From: Burkholderiales bacterium
GTDB taxonomy: Bacteria > Pseudomonadota > Gammaproteobacteria > Burkholderiales > Burkholderiaceae_C
DNA: 64,000 bases
NCBI GenBank assembly: GCA_013044035.1
Contig: JABEVE010000053.1
Span: 1 to 64,000, forward strand
Direction of reading: 5' to 3'
This document shows, piece by piece, positions 9,934 through 19,100 of the stretch. Within the stretch, counting starts at the first letter, position 1. The number at the start of each line of letters is the position of its first letter. A program made the translations under genes and the position numbers. The notes beneath the pieces were generated by a model, which was not told the origin of the DNA, searched no databases, and worked only from the letters and a program-made list of their open reading frames with translations.

Positions 9934-10680
9934 TCATGGGCTTGAGGCTTGCGCGCGGCTCAGAGCCATCCGCAGCGCTGTTTCAATAGCTTGAGAAAGC
10001 GTGCGGCGATCAGTGCTTTGTGTGCTTTCCAGGCCGTGAATCTCGATCCGCAGTGGCCCGGCGCAAGCCATGCGCCATAGAGTGCCGAGCATGGTTTCGT
10101 CGCCGACATAGGCCGGTGCGCGAGCGTAGTGGCCGCTGCGCGCGTCGAGGTAGCGCAGCAGTACGGGCTGCACTGGACTGCCGCTGCTCACGGCGGCCTG
10201 GAACAGGTTGGCGTGCAGCGGCAGAATCTCGCGACCGTCAGATGTGGTGCCTTCGGGGAAAACGCTGATGCGTTGGCCCTGGCGCAGGGCCTCGGCCATG
10301 TGGTGCACGACGCGCATGGCGTCGCGCGGGCGTTCGCGTTCGATGAACAGGGTGCCGGCACCGCGCGCGAGCGCGCCAAGCAAGGGCCATCGGTCGATAT
10401 CGGACTTGGCGACGAAGCGCGTCGGCTGCATGGCGTTGAGCGCGATGATGTCGAGCCAAGAGACGTGGTTGACGGCGAGCATGCAAGGCGGCGGCTGAAA
10501 GGCGCCCAGCATGTCAAGTTCGACGCGGCAGGCGCGCAGCATGCGCTGCGACCAGGCGCGAATGGCGTCTTCGCGCTGCTGCAGGGTGAACATGGGAAAA
10601 CGCCGCAAGGTGACGAGCCCGCGCATCACCAGCACGGCAATGCGCAACAGCATCCACGCCAGGCGCAGCGCGCCCATCAT
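9934..10680 (-). CDS. PlsC-family 1-acyl-sn-glycerol-3-phosphate acyltransferase
   Basis: 248 residues. One hydrophobic N-terminal segment (about 7-25) is followed by the acyltransferase HxxxxD box as NHVSWLD (H72, D77), the FIERERPRD block around 112-120 and the substrate-binding FPEGTTS (141-147). These are the four conserved PlsC blocks, so the protein probably acylates lysophosphatidate or a related acceptor at the inner membrane. The start overlaps the upstream pseudo-dihydroorotase stop (ATGATG), so it looks translationally coupled to the pyr cluster, a common Burkholderiales arrangement. Exact substrate not decidable. Confidence 0.88.
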   Translation of the reverse strand: MMGALRLAWMLLRIAVLVMRGLVTLRRFPMFTLQQREDAIRAWSQRMLRACRVELDMLGAFQPPPCMLAVNHVSWLDIIALNAMQPTRFVAKSDIDRWPLLGALARGAGTLFIERERPRDAMRVVHHMAEALRQGQRISVFPEGTTSDGREILPLHANLFQAAVSSGSPVQPVLLRYLDARSGHYARAPAYVGDETMLGTLWRMACAGPLRIEIHGLESTQSTDRRTLSQAIETALRMALSRAQASSP

Positions 10681-12074
10681 CTTGGCTTGGGGCCTGGGCC
10701 TTGTGAGCCTGAGGCTCCTGCCGGTGCGGCAGGGCTGCGCGGCGAGCAGGCCATGCTGCCGTTGCTGGTCACCGGTTCGGATTCGCCGTCGGCGGCGTTG
10801 AAAATCACACGGCCATCGATGATGGTGGCGCGCACCCGGCCGCTGAGTTGCATCGTCGCCAGTGGGGTGTGCTTGATGCGGCTGCGCAAGCACTCGGGAT
10901 CGGCCATCCAGCGTGCTTCGGAGTCGACCACGATCAACTCGGCCGCAGCTCCTGGCTGCAGTTGCAAAGGCGCCAAGCCGGCAGCGGCGGCTGCGCGGCT
11001 GGTGGCCACGGCCAGCGCCTGCGGCAGACTCAGCCCACTCTGGCGTGCATAGGCAAGCACAGCGGGTAGCAGCAACTCAAGTCCCGTGGCGCCGGGTGCA
11101 GCCTCGGCGAAGGGGAGGATTTTGCTGTCACTGTCCACCGGGGTGTGGTCGGAGCACAGTGCGTCGATGGTGCCGTCAGCCAAGCCTTGCAGCAGCGCGG
11201 CGCGATCGGCCGCCTGGCGCAGGGGAGGGTCCAGGCGCATGCGGGCGTCGAACCAGCCGATGTCGAGGTCGGTCAGCAAGAGGTTGTGGATGGATACATC
11301 GGCGGTGATCGGCAGGCCCTCGGCCTTGGCCTGGCGCAACAAGTCGACCCCCGCGGCGCTCGAGAGCTTGCTGACATGCACCGCGCAACCCGTGTTGCGC
11401 ACCAGCGCGAACAGGGTTTGCAAGGCGATGGTCTCGGCCATCACCGGCACGCCGGGCAGCCCCAGGCGCTGGGCATAGGCGCCGCTGGCCGCAACGCCGC
11501 GGCCGAGGTGTGCATCCAGCGGGCGAAGCCACACCTTGTAGCCGAAGGTGCTGGCGTATTGCAGTGCGCGATAGAGCAGTTGGGTGTCGGCCACCGGGAC
11601 GTCGGCCTGCGACAAGCCGATGCAACTGGCCTTCACCAGTGAGGCCATTTCAGCCAGGCGCTCGCCCTTGAGCCCCACGGTGAGCGCGCCCAACGGATAC
11701 ACCCGTGAGCGCTTGATGCGCCGCGCGCGCCAGCGCAGCATTTCCACCAGACTGGGTTCGTCGAGCACGGGGTCGGTGTCGGGCGGGCAGATGACGCGGG
11801 TGACCCCACCGGCGGCTGCTGCGGCGAGTTCGGAATCGAGCAGCCCCTCGGCCTCGCCGCCTGGTTCGCCAAGTCGGGCACAGAGGTCGACCAGGCCCGG
11901 CATGACCAGGCAGCCGAAAGCGTCGAGGGTCTGGTCGGCGACAAAGCCCTCGGGCGCTCGGCCCACTGCGACGATGCTTTCGCCGGCGATGGCGACATCT
12001 CCCAGGGATTGCAGCCCGCTTGCGGGGTCGATGAGGGTGCCGCCGCGCACGAGGATGTGGTGGGGATGGCTCAT
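10677..12074 (-). CDS. pyrX: dihydroorotase-like protein without catalytic zinc ligands (PyrC'/PyrX)
   Basis: 465 residues of the class I dihydroorotase family. The zinc-binding HxH that normally follows the VMPGLVD strand is replaced: the sequence reads PGLVDLCARLGEPG, with Cys65 and Arg67 in place of the two histidines. The later metal-site stretch reads TADVSIHNLLLTD, also degenerate, while CSDHTPVD persists. This fits the inactive pseudo-DHOases (PyrC'/PyrX) that form a structural complex with aspartate transcarbamoylase in Pseudomonas and relatives. Immediately downstream of pyrB (21-base gap). The C-terminal 35 residues are low-complexity Ser/Pro/Gly. A separate active PyrC must exist elsewhere. 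Confidence 0.88.
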   Translation of the reverse strand: MSHPHHILVRGGTLIDPASGLQSLGDVAIAGESIVAVGRAPEGFVADQTLDAFGCLVMPGLVDLCARLGEPGGEAEGLLDSELAAAAAGGVTRVICPPDTDPVLDEPSLVEMLRWRARRIKRSRVYPLGALTVGLKGERLAEMASLVKASCIGLSQADVPVADTQLLYRALQYASTFGYKVWLRPLDAHLGRGVAASGAYAQRLGLPGVPVMAETIALQTLFALVRNTGCAVHVSKLSSAAGVDLLRQAKAEGLPITADVSIHNLLLTDLDIGWFDARMRLDPPLRQAADRAALLQGLADGTIDALCSDHTPVDSDSKILPFAEAAPGATGLELLLPAVLAYARQSGLSLPQALAVATSRAAAAAGLAPLQLQPGAAAELIVVDSEARWMADPECLRSRIKHTPLATMQLSGRVRATIIDGRVIFNAADGESEPVTSNGSMACSPRSPAAPAGASGSQGPGPKPR

Positions 12075-12095
12075 GGCGTATGGATTCGCGCCGTC

Positions 12096-13055
12096 TCAGG
12101 CGCTGGCGTTGGCAATGATGGACAGCACCGCCATGCGCACGGCGATGCCGAAACGCACCTGCGGCAGGATGACACTCTGCACGCCGTCGGCCACCGACGA
12201 GTCGATTTCCACTCCGCGGTTGATCGGCCCCGGATGCATGACGATGGCATCGGGTTTGGCCAGCGCCAGACGCTCGGGCGTGAGGCCGTACATCATGTGG
12301 AATTCGCTGGCCGAGGGCAGCAGTCCGCCGGTCATGCGCTCGTTTTGCAGTCTCAGCATCATCACCACGTCGGCGTCCCTCAGCCCTTCGCGGATGTCGT
12401 GGCAGACGCGCACGCCCATGGAGCGCAGGTCTCCGGGAACCAGGGTTTTCGGGCCCACCGCGCGCACCTCGGGTACCCCCAGGGTTGTAAGGGCGTGGAT
12501 GGCCGAACGCGCCACGCGTGAATGCACCAGGTCGCCGACGATAGCCACGGTCAGTGCCGTGAAGTCGGGCTTGTAATGGCGGATGGTGGTCATGTCCAGG
12601 AGGCCTTGCGTGGGATGGCCGTGGCGTCCGTCGCCGGCATTGACCACATGGACATGTCCCGGCACATGCTGGGAGATGAGGTAGGGCGCACCGCTTTGTG
12701 CATGGCGCACGACGAAGATGTCGGCGTCCATTGCCACCAGGTTGGCCATGGTGTCGAGCAGGGATTCGCCCTTGCTCGTGCTGGAGCGCTGGATGTCGAG
12801 GTTGAAGACGTCAGCGGAGAGCCGCTGCGCCGCAATCTCGAACGTGGTGCGGGTGCGGGTGGAGTTTTCGAAAAAGAGGTTGAACACGCTTTTGCCGCGC
12901 AGCAGCGGCACCTTCTTCACCTCGCGGTCGCCGAAGCTGACGAAACCCTGCGCGGTGTCGAGGATGCGCAGCAGCACGTCGCGCGGCAGCCCCTCTGTGC
13001 TCAGCAGGTGGCGCAACTCTCCGTGGCGATTGAGCTGGGGGTGGGTGGTGTTCAA
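12096..13055 (-). CDS. pyrB: aspartate carbamoyltransferase catalytic subunit
   Basis: 319 residues. Condenses carbamoyl phosphate and aspartate in pyrimidine synthesis. The carbamoyl-phosphate loop [13 protein letters not shown] (STRT at 65-68) is intact, and HPTQGLLDM plus the MHPGPINRG segment are typical of the family. The start codon is TTG at 13055, overlapping the pyrR stop as TTGA. No ATG occurs before the conserved N-terminal helix (HGELRHLLS), so TTG is needed. The neighbour on one side is pyrR and on the other the pseudo-dihydroorotase, its likely structural partner. Confidence 0.96.
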   Translation of the reverse strand: MNTTHPQLNRHGELRHLLSTEGLPRDVLLRILDTAQGFVSFGDREVKKVPLLRGKSVFNLFFENSTRTRTTFEIAAQRLSADVFNLDIQRSSTSKGESLLDTMANLVAMDADIFVVRHAQSGAPYLISQHVPGHVHVVNAGDGRHGHPTQGLLDMTTIRHYKPDFTALTVAIVGDLVHSRVARSAIHALTTLGVPEVRAVGPKTLVPGDLRSMGVRVCHDIREGLRDADVVMMLRLQNERMTGGLLPSASEFHMMYGLTPERLALAKPDAIVMHPGPINRGVEIDSSVADGVQSVILPQVRFGIAVRMAVLSIIANASA

Positions 13056-13603
13056 GCCTTGGACTCCAGGCGGAAGGCCAGACGCATGGTCTGGAGCTGG
13101 GTTTCGTCGCGTTCAAGTGCAAGCATGTGCATGGGCGGCAGCACCATCTGTGCGGCGCAAAGCTGGGCACAGATCGGCAGTTCGCGGCCGCCACGGTCGA
13201 TCAGTACGGCGAGATCGACGCGTGCCGGGCGGCCGAAGTCATACAACTCGTTGAGGGCTGCACGCGTGGTTCGCCCGGTGTAGAGCACGTCGTCCACCAG
13301 CAAGATGGTGCGGCCATTGACGTCGAAGGGCAGGGTGGTGCGGTTGGCGCTGGGGTGCAGGCCACGCGTGGCGAAATCGTCTCGATGGAATGTCGAAGAC
13401 ACCACGCCGAAGGGTGTGGTCAGATCGAGGTCGGCATGCAGCCGTTCGGCCAGCCAGGCGCCGCCGGAGTAGATGCCGACGATCGCCGGTTCCGCCCGGG
13501 AGTCGTTGCCAGCCGCCATGCTGGCGCGAGCCAGCCAGTTGCGTACCAACACCAGCAGCTGTGCGTAGAGGGCCTCGGCATCGGGTGCTTGGGGCATCGT
13601 CAT
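13052..13603 (-). CDS. pyrR: PyrR-type bifunctional regulator / uracil phosphoribosyltransferase
   Basis: 183 residues with the phosphoribosyltransferase PRPP loop [16 protein letters not shown] and the N-terminal [13 protein letters not shown]. In Gram-positives PyrR attenuates pyr transcription by binding UMP and mRNA. In proteobacteria the role is less certain and may be enzymatic. First gene of the pyrR-pyrB-pyrX set. Start ATG overlaps the ruvX stop by 4 bases; an ATG two codons later is an equal choice. I saw no obvious attenuator between pyrR and pyrB because the genes overlap. Confidence 0.92.
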   Translation of the reverse strand: MTMPQAPDAEALYAQLLVLVRNWLARASMAAGNDSRAEPAIVGIYSGGAWLAERLHADLDLTTPFGVVSSTFHRDDFATRGLHPSANRTTLPFDVNGRTILLVDDVLYTGRTTRAALNELYDFGRPARVDLAVLIDRGGRELPICAQLCAAQMVLPPMHMLALERDETQLQTMRLAFRLESKA

Positions 13604-14034
13604 GGCATGGCTTGGAGAAATTGTTCCAGAATCAGCCGCGCCGACTCGGCGTCCACGTCCAAGGCTCCGGCGTCTTCCGCGGCCCGAGAGGTGTAGCGCT
13701 CATCCACCATCGCCACCGGCAGCTTGAAGCGGCCGTGCAACTGGTTGGCGAACCGCCGTGCCTGCGTCGTGCGCAACTGTTCTTCACCTTCTCGCGACAG
13801 TGGCAGGCCGACGACGAGTTGCGTCGGCTGCCAGAGCGCGATGAGCTGGCCGATGGCGTCGAACTTGGCATCTCGCCGCTCTGCGCGGACGCTTTGCAAC
13901 GGCCTGGCACTGGCCGTGAGGGTGTTGCCGATGGCCACGCCGATGCGTTTTTCCCCGAAATCGAAACCCATCACCACACCGGCAATGGCCATCATCGGCT
14001 GCCTGATGCTGGCGGCTGCCTGGGCTTCAGGCAT
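13600..14034 (-). CDS. ruvX: RuvX/YqgF-family pre-16S rRNA nuclease
   Basis: 144 residues, RNase H-like fold. The N-terminal GFDFGEKRIGVAIGN holds the conserved catalytic Asp, VVGLPLSREGEEQ is the middle motif and VDERYTSRAAE carries the acidic residue. In E. coli it takes part in 16S rRNA 5'-end maturation. The first ATG gives about 12 extra N-terminal residues and lies inside the 3' end of algH (8-base overlap). An inner ATG before AIAGVVMGFDFG is also possible. algH and ruvX are neighbours in many proteobacteria. Confidence 0.92.
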   Translation of the reverse strand: MPEAQAAASIRQPMMAIAGVVMGFDFGEKRIGVAIGNTLTASARPLQSVRAERRDAKFDAIGQLIALWQPTQLVVGLPLSREGEEQLRTTQARRFANQLHGRFKLPVAMVDERYTSRAAEDAGALDVDAESARLILEQFLQAMP

Positions 14035-14602
14035 GTCCGGCCGTTTGCGACAGGCTCAAAGTGGAAATACCCATGAGCGACATGGCGGCCTCGAAGCGGT
14101 GCTCCACCGGAATGTCGAAGACGATGGCGGCGTCTGCCTCGACGGTGAGCCAACCGTTGTGGGCGATTTCGTCTTCCAGTTGCCCCGCGCTCCAGCCCGA
14201 GTAACCCAAGGCGACAAAGAAGCGCGTTGGGCCGTCACCCGCGGAGATGTGCTCGAGCACATCCTTGGATGTGGTCATCTGCAGTCCGCCGGGAATGTGC
14301 AGGGTGGAGGCGTAGGTCTTGTCGGTGGGGTCGTGCAGCACAAAGCCGCGCTCGGTTTGCACTGGCCCGCCGTAATACACCGTCTGTGTCGCAAGCAGCG
14401 GTTGATCGAGGGGCAGGTCCACGCGATCGAATAGGTCTTTGAGGGCGATGTCGGTCGCACGATTCACCACCAGACCAAGTGCGCCGCGCGCTGAATGCTC
14501 GCAGACATAGATGACACTGCCGGAAAACGTGGAGTCAGCCATGCCTGGCATGGCAATGAGGAACTGGTGACTCAGATTGGAGGCGTCGGCGCGAGGATTC
14601 AT
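14027..14602 (-). CDS. algH: AlgH/YqgE family protein (UPF0301, DUF179)
   Basis: 191 residues. Typical UPF0301 stretches are HQFLIAMPGMADSTFSGSVIYVCEH, GALGLVVNR and YGGPVQTERGFVLHD, with GYSGWSAGQLEDEIAHNGWL towards the end. The family has an AlgH/YqgE fold whose biochemical role is unknown. It was linked to alginate regulation in Pseudomonas, but that is not a basis for a role here. First gene of the algH-ruvX-pyrR-pyrB-pyrX-plsC run, divergent from phrB with a 55-base gap that must hold both promoters. Confidence 0.93.
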   Translation of the reverse strand: MNPRADASNLSHQFLIAMPGMADSTFSGSVIYVCEHSARGALGLVVNRATDIALKDLFDRVDLPLDQPLLATQTVYYGGPVQTERGFVLHDPTDKTYASTLHIPGGLQMTTSKDVLEHISAGDGPTRFFVALGYSGWSAGQLEDEIAHNGWLTVEADAAIVFDIPVEHRFEAAMSLMGISTLSLSQTAGHA

Positions 14603-14657
14603 GACGCCATATTATCGCGGCGCAAGCATTGAATGCAGGCTTCCAGCCATCTTCCCC

Positions 14658-16133
14658 ATGTCATCTCCACAGATCGCTTCTCCGACGCATAGGCCCAACC
14701 TGGTCTGGCTGCGGCGCGACCTGCGGCTGAGGGACAACACGGCCTTGCATCACGCGATGGCACGGGGTGCGCTGGTGGTCTTCGGCTTCGTGTTCGATAC
14801 CGACATCCTCCAGCCCTTGCTGCAACTGGGTGCGAAGGCGGATCGGCGCCTGACCTTCATCCACCAGAGTCTGCGCGAGCTGGACCTGGCTTTACGCCAG
14901 ATGGGTTCAGCCTTGCTGGTGGAGCACGGCCGGGCGGCAGACTGCATCCCGCGCCTCGCCGCCCGCATTGGCGCGGCAGCGGTGTACGTCAACCATGACT
15001 ATGAACCCGGCGCCGTACAGCGCGACGCTGAGGTTGCCGGTCTCCTAGCTGCCCGGGGCGTCGAGTTTCATGGCGTTCACGACCAGGTCCTGCTGCATCC
15101 CGATGCCCTGCTGACCGGCCAAGGCAAGCCTTACAGCGTCTTCACGCCCTACAAAAACGCCTGGCTCAAGCGCGTGCAGCCCGACGATCTGGCCGCGCGC
15201 GATACGGCACACCTGCCGCGTCGGCTCTGGCCCGTCTTGGCACCGCACGCACTGCCAAGCCTGGACGCACTGGGCTTCGAGGCCGCCGCCTTGCCTGCCG
15301 GGCTGCCCGCTGGAAGCCATGGAGCCGAGACGCTCTTCGCGGATTTTCTGCCACGCATGGACGCTTATGCCCAGGCACGCGACTATCCCGCGGTCAAGGG
15401 TACGAGTTATCTGTCGGTGCATTTGCGCTTCGGCACCATCAGCGTGCGCGAGTTGGCGCGCGAGGCTTGGAAGCGCGCGCAGGCTGGTAGCCAGGGCGCG
15501 GCCACTTGGCTGAGTGAGCTGATCTGGCGCGATTTTTATGCTCAGATCCTGCATCACCATCCGCAAGTCGTGGACCATGCCTTCAAGCCGGAATACGACC
15601 GCATCGCTTGGGACGATGCGCCCGACCTGCATGCCGCCTGGTGCGAGGGCCGAACTGGCTACCCTCTGGTCGATGCAGCCATGCGCCAACTCAACGCCAC
15701 GGGCTATATGCACAACCGGCTGCGCATGGTCACGGCGAGCTTTTTGACCAAGGACCTGGGGCTCGACTGGCGCTTGGGCGAACGTTATTTCGCCCTCAAG
15801 CTCAACGACTACGATCTCGCGGCGAACAATGGCGGCTGGCAATGGGCGGCCTCCACGGGGTGCGACGCCCAGCCTTACTTTCGCATCTTCAACCCTGTGG
15901 CACAAAGCGAACGGTTCGATCCCAAGGGGCGTTTCATCCGGCGTTACGTGCCCGAGCTTGCGGGCCTGTCGGATGCGGACATCCATGCTCCATGGTTGGC
16001 TCCGTTGCTGTCGCTGCAACGCGCTGGCGTGCAACTCGATCTGGACTATCCCATGCCGGTGGTGGACCATGCCGAAGCTCGCGCCCGTACCTTGCGGCGC
16101 TATGCCGTGGTGAAAGATAAAAGCCCGAACTGA
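14658..16133 (+). CDS. phrB: deoxyribodipyrimidine photo-lyase
   Basis: 491 residues. N-terminal photolyase domain starts NLVWLRRDLRLRDNTALHHA; the linker leads to the FAD-binding helical domain with WLSELIWRDFYAQILHHHP, TGYMHNRLRMVTASFL and DYDLAANNGGWQWAASTG, all strongly conserved for class I CPD photolyases. It repairs UV cyclobutane dimers with light and reduced FAD. The ATG at 14658 is chosen; the open frame reaches further upstream into the divergent algH. Single gene, convergent with the chpA gene (62-base gap). Confidence 0.96.
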   Translation: MSSPQIASPTHRPNLVWLRRDLRLRDNTALHHAMARGALVVFGFVFDTDILQPLLQLGAKADRRLTFIHQSLRELDLALRQMGSALLVEHGRAADCIPRLAARIGAAAVYVNHDYEPGAVQRDAEVAGLLAARGVEFHGVHDQVLLHPDALLTGQGKPYSVFTPYKNAWLKRVQPDDLAARDTAHLPRRLWPVLAPHALPSLDALGFEAAALPAGLPAGSHGAETLFADFLPRMDAYAQARDYPAVKGTSYLSVHLRFGTISVRELAREAWKRAQAGSQGAATWLSELIWRDFYAQILHHHPQVVDHAFKPEYDRIAWDDAPDLHAAWCEGRTGYPLVDAAMRQLNATGYMHNRLRMVTASFLTKDLGLDWRLGERYFALKLNDYDLAANNGGWQWAASTGCDAQPYFRIFNPVAQSERFDPKGRFIRRYVPELAGLSDADIHAPWLAPLLSLQRAGVQLDLDYPMPVVDHAEARARTLRRYAVVKDKSPN

Positions 16134-16195
16134 GCCGACTTGGCACGACGCGGCGAGGCATGGCATCACCGCATGCCGACCAAGCGGCTGCGGCG

Positions 16196-19100
16196 TCAGT
16201 GCAGCAAGGTCTGGGGCATGTAGCGCCGAATCAAGCCCAGGAGTTCGTCTTCCGAATAGGGCTTGCCGAGGTAATGGTTCACGCCGAGTTCCTGCGCGTA
16301 ATTGCGATGCTTGTCGGCAATACGCGAGGTGATCATGATGACCGGCAGGTGACGAGTGCGCTCGTCGGCGCGAATGTTGCGCGTCAGGTCGAACCCATCC
16401 ATGCGCGGCATTTCGATGTCGGTGAGCACCACGTCGGGCAAGGTTCCCTGCAACTGCTCCAGCGCGTCCAATCCGTCTTTGGCCAGTAACACGGCGTAGC
16501 CGTTGCGGCTGAGGAAGCGCTGGGTGACACGGCGTACGGTGATGGAGTCGTCCACCACCAGCACGGTGTTGCCAACTGCTTGCGCTGGTGCGACGGCAGC
16601 GGGGGGGTGGGCATGGGTGGCCGATCCAGACACGACGGCGGACGGATGCGCCGGCTCCGTGGTGGCAGGCCATGCTGCGGCCCGCGCGCTGGCGGCCCGC
16701 GCCATGAGTTGAGCAGCTTGCTCGCCATAGACCGCAGCCAATGCAACGGGGTTGTAGATGAGTACCAGATTGCCGTTGGGCAAGACGGAAATGCCAGCCA
16801 GACCCGGCACGCGCGAGAGTTGCGGCCCCAGATTCTTGACCACAACTTCCTGGCTACCCAAGACTTCATCGACCTGCAGCGCCAGGCGCTGCGCTGCGCT
16901 GCGAATGAGCACGACTGGGATGGTGCGGCCGGGTGCTTCGGTGCTGGCGCCCGAGTCGGCCGTGAGGGCGCCGAGCCAGAAGAATGGCAGATCCTGGCCA
17001 GCATGCAGCAGTTGCTGGCGCGCGGCGGCGGCAGCCACATCGGCCGGTTTCAGCCGCAGAACGAGGTCCACGAGACTGGCCGGCGCGGCAAACACTTTGG
17101 AGCCGGCGCGCAGCAGGACGACTTGGGTGACGGCCGTGGTCAGCGGCAAAACCAGCGTGAATGTGCTGCCCAGCCTGGGTCTGGATTCAAGCTCGACACG
17201 GCCGCCGAGGGCTCGCGTATCGGTACGCACGACGTCCAACCCAACGCCACGCCCTGCAATTTCAGAGGTTTGCTCCATGCTGGAAAAGCCAGGGCGGAAA
17301 ATCAGTTCACGCAGGTGGGCTTCGTCGGCGGTTTCATCGCTGGCGAGCAAGCCGGTGGCACGGGCTTTGCGCTCGATGGCGGCGTAGTCGAGCCCGGCGC
17401 CATCGTCGGTGATGGACACCACGACTTCACTGCCTTCCTGGCGCAGCTTGAGGGTGATGGTGCCTGCAGCCGGTTTGCCCGCGGCTTCGCGCGCAGCGGC
17501 GCTCTCCAGCCCGTGCGCCACGGCATTGCGCAGGATGTGCTCGAAGGTGCCGGCCATGCGGTCGAGCACTCCGCGGTCGATTTCGATGTTGCCCCCGATG
17601 ATGTCCAGGCGCACCGGTTTGCCGGCGTCCTTGCCGGCTTGGCGCACGGTGCGGTACAGCCGTTCGGAGATGCTATCGAACTCGACCATGCGGGTGCGCA
17701 GCAGGTCACGTTGCAACTCGCGTGTGAGTCGTGCCTGGCGGGCCAGGTTGTCGTCGGTGGATTGCAGCGTGCGGCTCAGGGTGTTCTGCACCAGCGCCAG
17801 GTCGTTCACCGACTCGGCCATCATGCGGGTGAGTTCCTGGAAGCGGGTGAAGCGGTCGAACTCGAGTGGGTCGAAATCGCGTCCATCTTCGCGTGCGGAC
17901 TGCGCACGCGCTGCCATTTGCGCGTCGGCCTGCAACTCGATATCGCGCACCTGTGCGCGCAAACGCTCGAGGTTGTCGCCGAGGTCGCGCGTGCTGGAAC
18001 GGATCAGACCGAACTCATTGTCGAGGCGGGAGCGAGCAATGCTGACCTCACCCACCTGGTTCACCAAGCGGTCGAGCAGGGCGGCACGCACGCGCACTGG
18101 CTGCGCGGCGACCCGTCCAGCGCCGGGTGCGGCTTGCATCGGCATCAGAGGCTGGGGTAAGGCCTTCCCTTCGGATGTGGATGAAGTCGCTGCCGCGATT
18201 ACCTTGGCTGTAGGTTGCGAGCTTTCGGCAACGGCAGCTGCCGAAGTGGCAGGTTGAGTTGCAGCGGCCCGCTCCACGGCTTCATCCTGCAAACCCTGCT
18301 CGATGTGGATCTCGCCGAGTTCGACCTCGCCGCGACTGCTGGCTTCACGCAGTCGCTCAAAACGTGTGTTCATTGCGTCATGTCGCGCGATGAGTTCGAT
18401 CAGGTCGGATTCGACCAGCGCCTCGCTCTCCATGCCCAGCAAAGCTTCGATGTCAGCCTCCAGGCTGTGCGCCTGATCGCCGAGCGCCATGGCTCCAGCC
18501 ATGCGCGCGCTGCCCTTGAAGGTGTGCAACAGGCGCATGGCCTGCTTCGGGGCGGTGAGGTCACGCGGATTGTTTTCCCATTGGCGCAGCGCCGTGGAGA
18601 GTCCGGGCAGTAACTCGGAAGCCTCATCCTCAAAAATGGGGAAAAGCTCGGTGTCGATGCTGTCACGCAGGGTCGGGTCGGCAGCGGCAGCCATCGTGCT
18701 TTCGGATGGGGCCACGGGCGCAACTGCGCTGCCCATCTCCTCCAGGGCTTGGGCAAGCTCGCTTGCCGCAATCGGCGCCGTCTCGCCAGCATGCTTTGTC
18801 ACCACCGCGATCGGCTCCGCATCGACGTACGCGGTGCTGTCGGTGTCTTCCACACCATGGCCGCTGTGCGCCATGCCGGTTTCCGGCGCGTCAATCTGGG
18901 GTTGGGCACCCAGATGCTGCATACGGTGCACCAGCGCTTGCAGCGCCTCGACCATGTCTGGCTGGGCTGGGCGCACGAAACCTGCAGCGAATTGGTGCAG
19001 CAGGCGGCGAATTTCCTCGGTGGCTTGAACCAGCAGGTCGACGTCCGCCGATTCGAGTGCGGCAGGGTGGCCGTGCTGCAATCGCAGCGCCTCTTCCATC

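Noticed and set aside
15045..16673. A 542-codon open frame on the minus strand opposite phrB and the 3' part of chpA
   Set aside because: Opposite phrB and in another frame of chpA, both of which have clear motifs; composition is that of a shadow frame.
16580..18160. A 526-codon plus-strand open frame opposite chpA
   Set aside because: No motif, His/Gln/Ala-rich shadow of the kinase and CheW regions.
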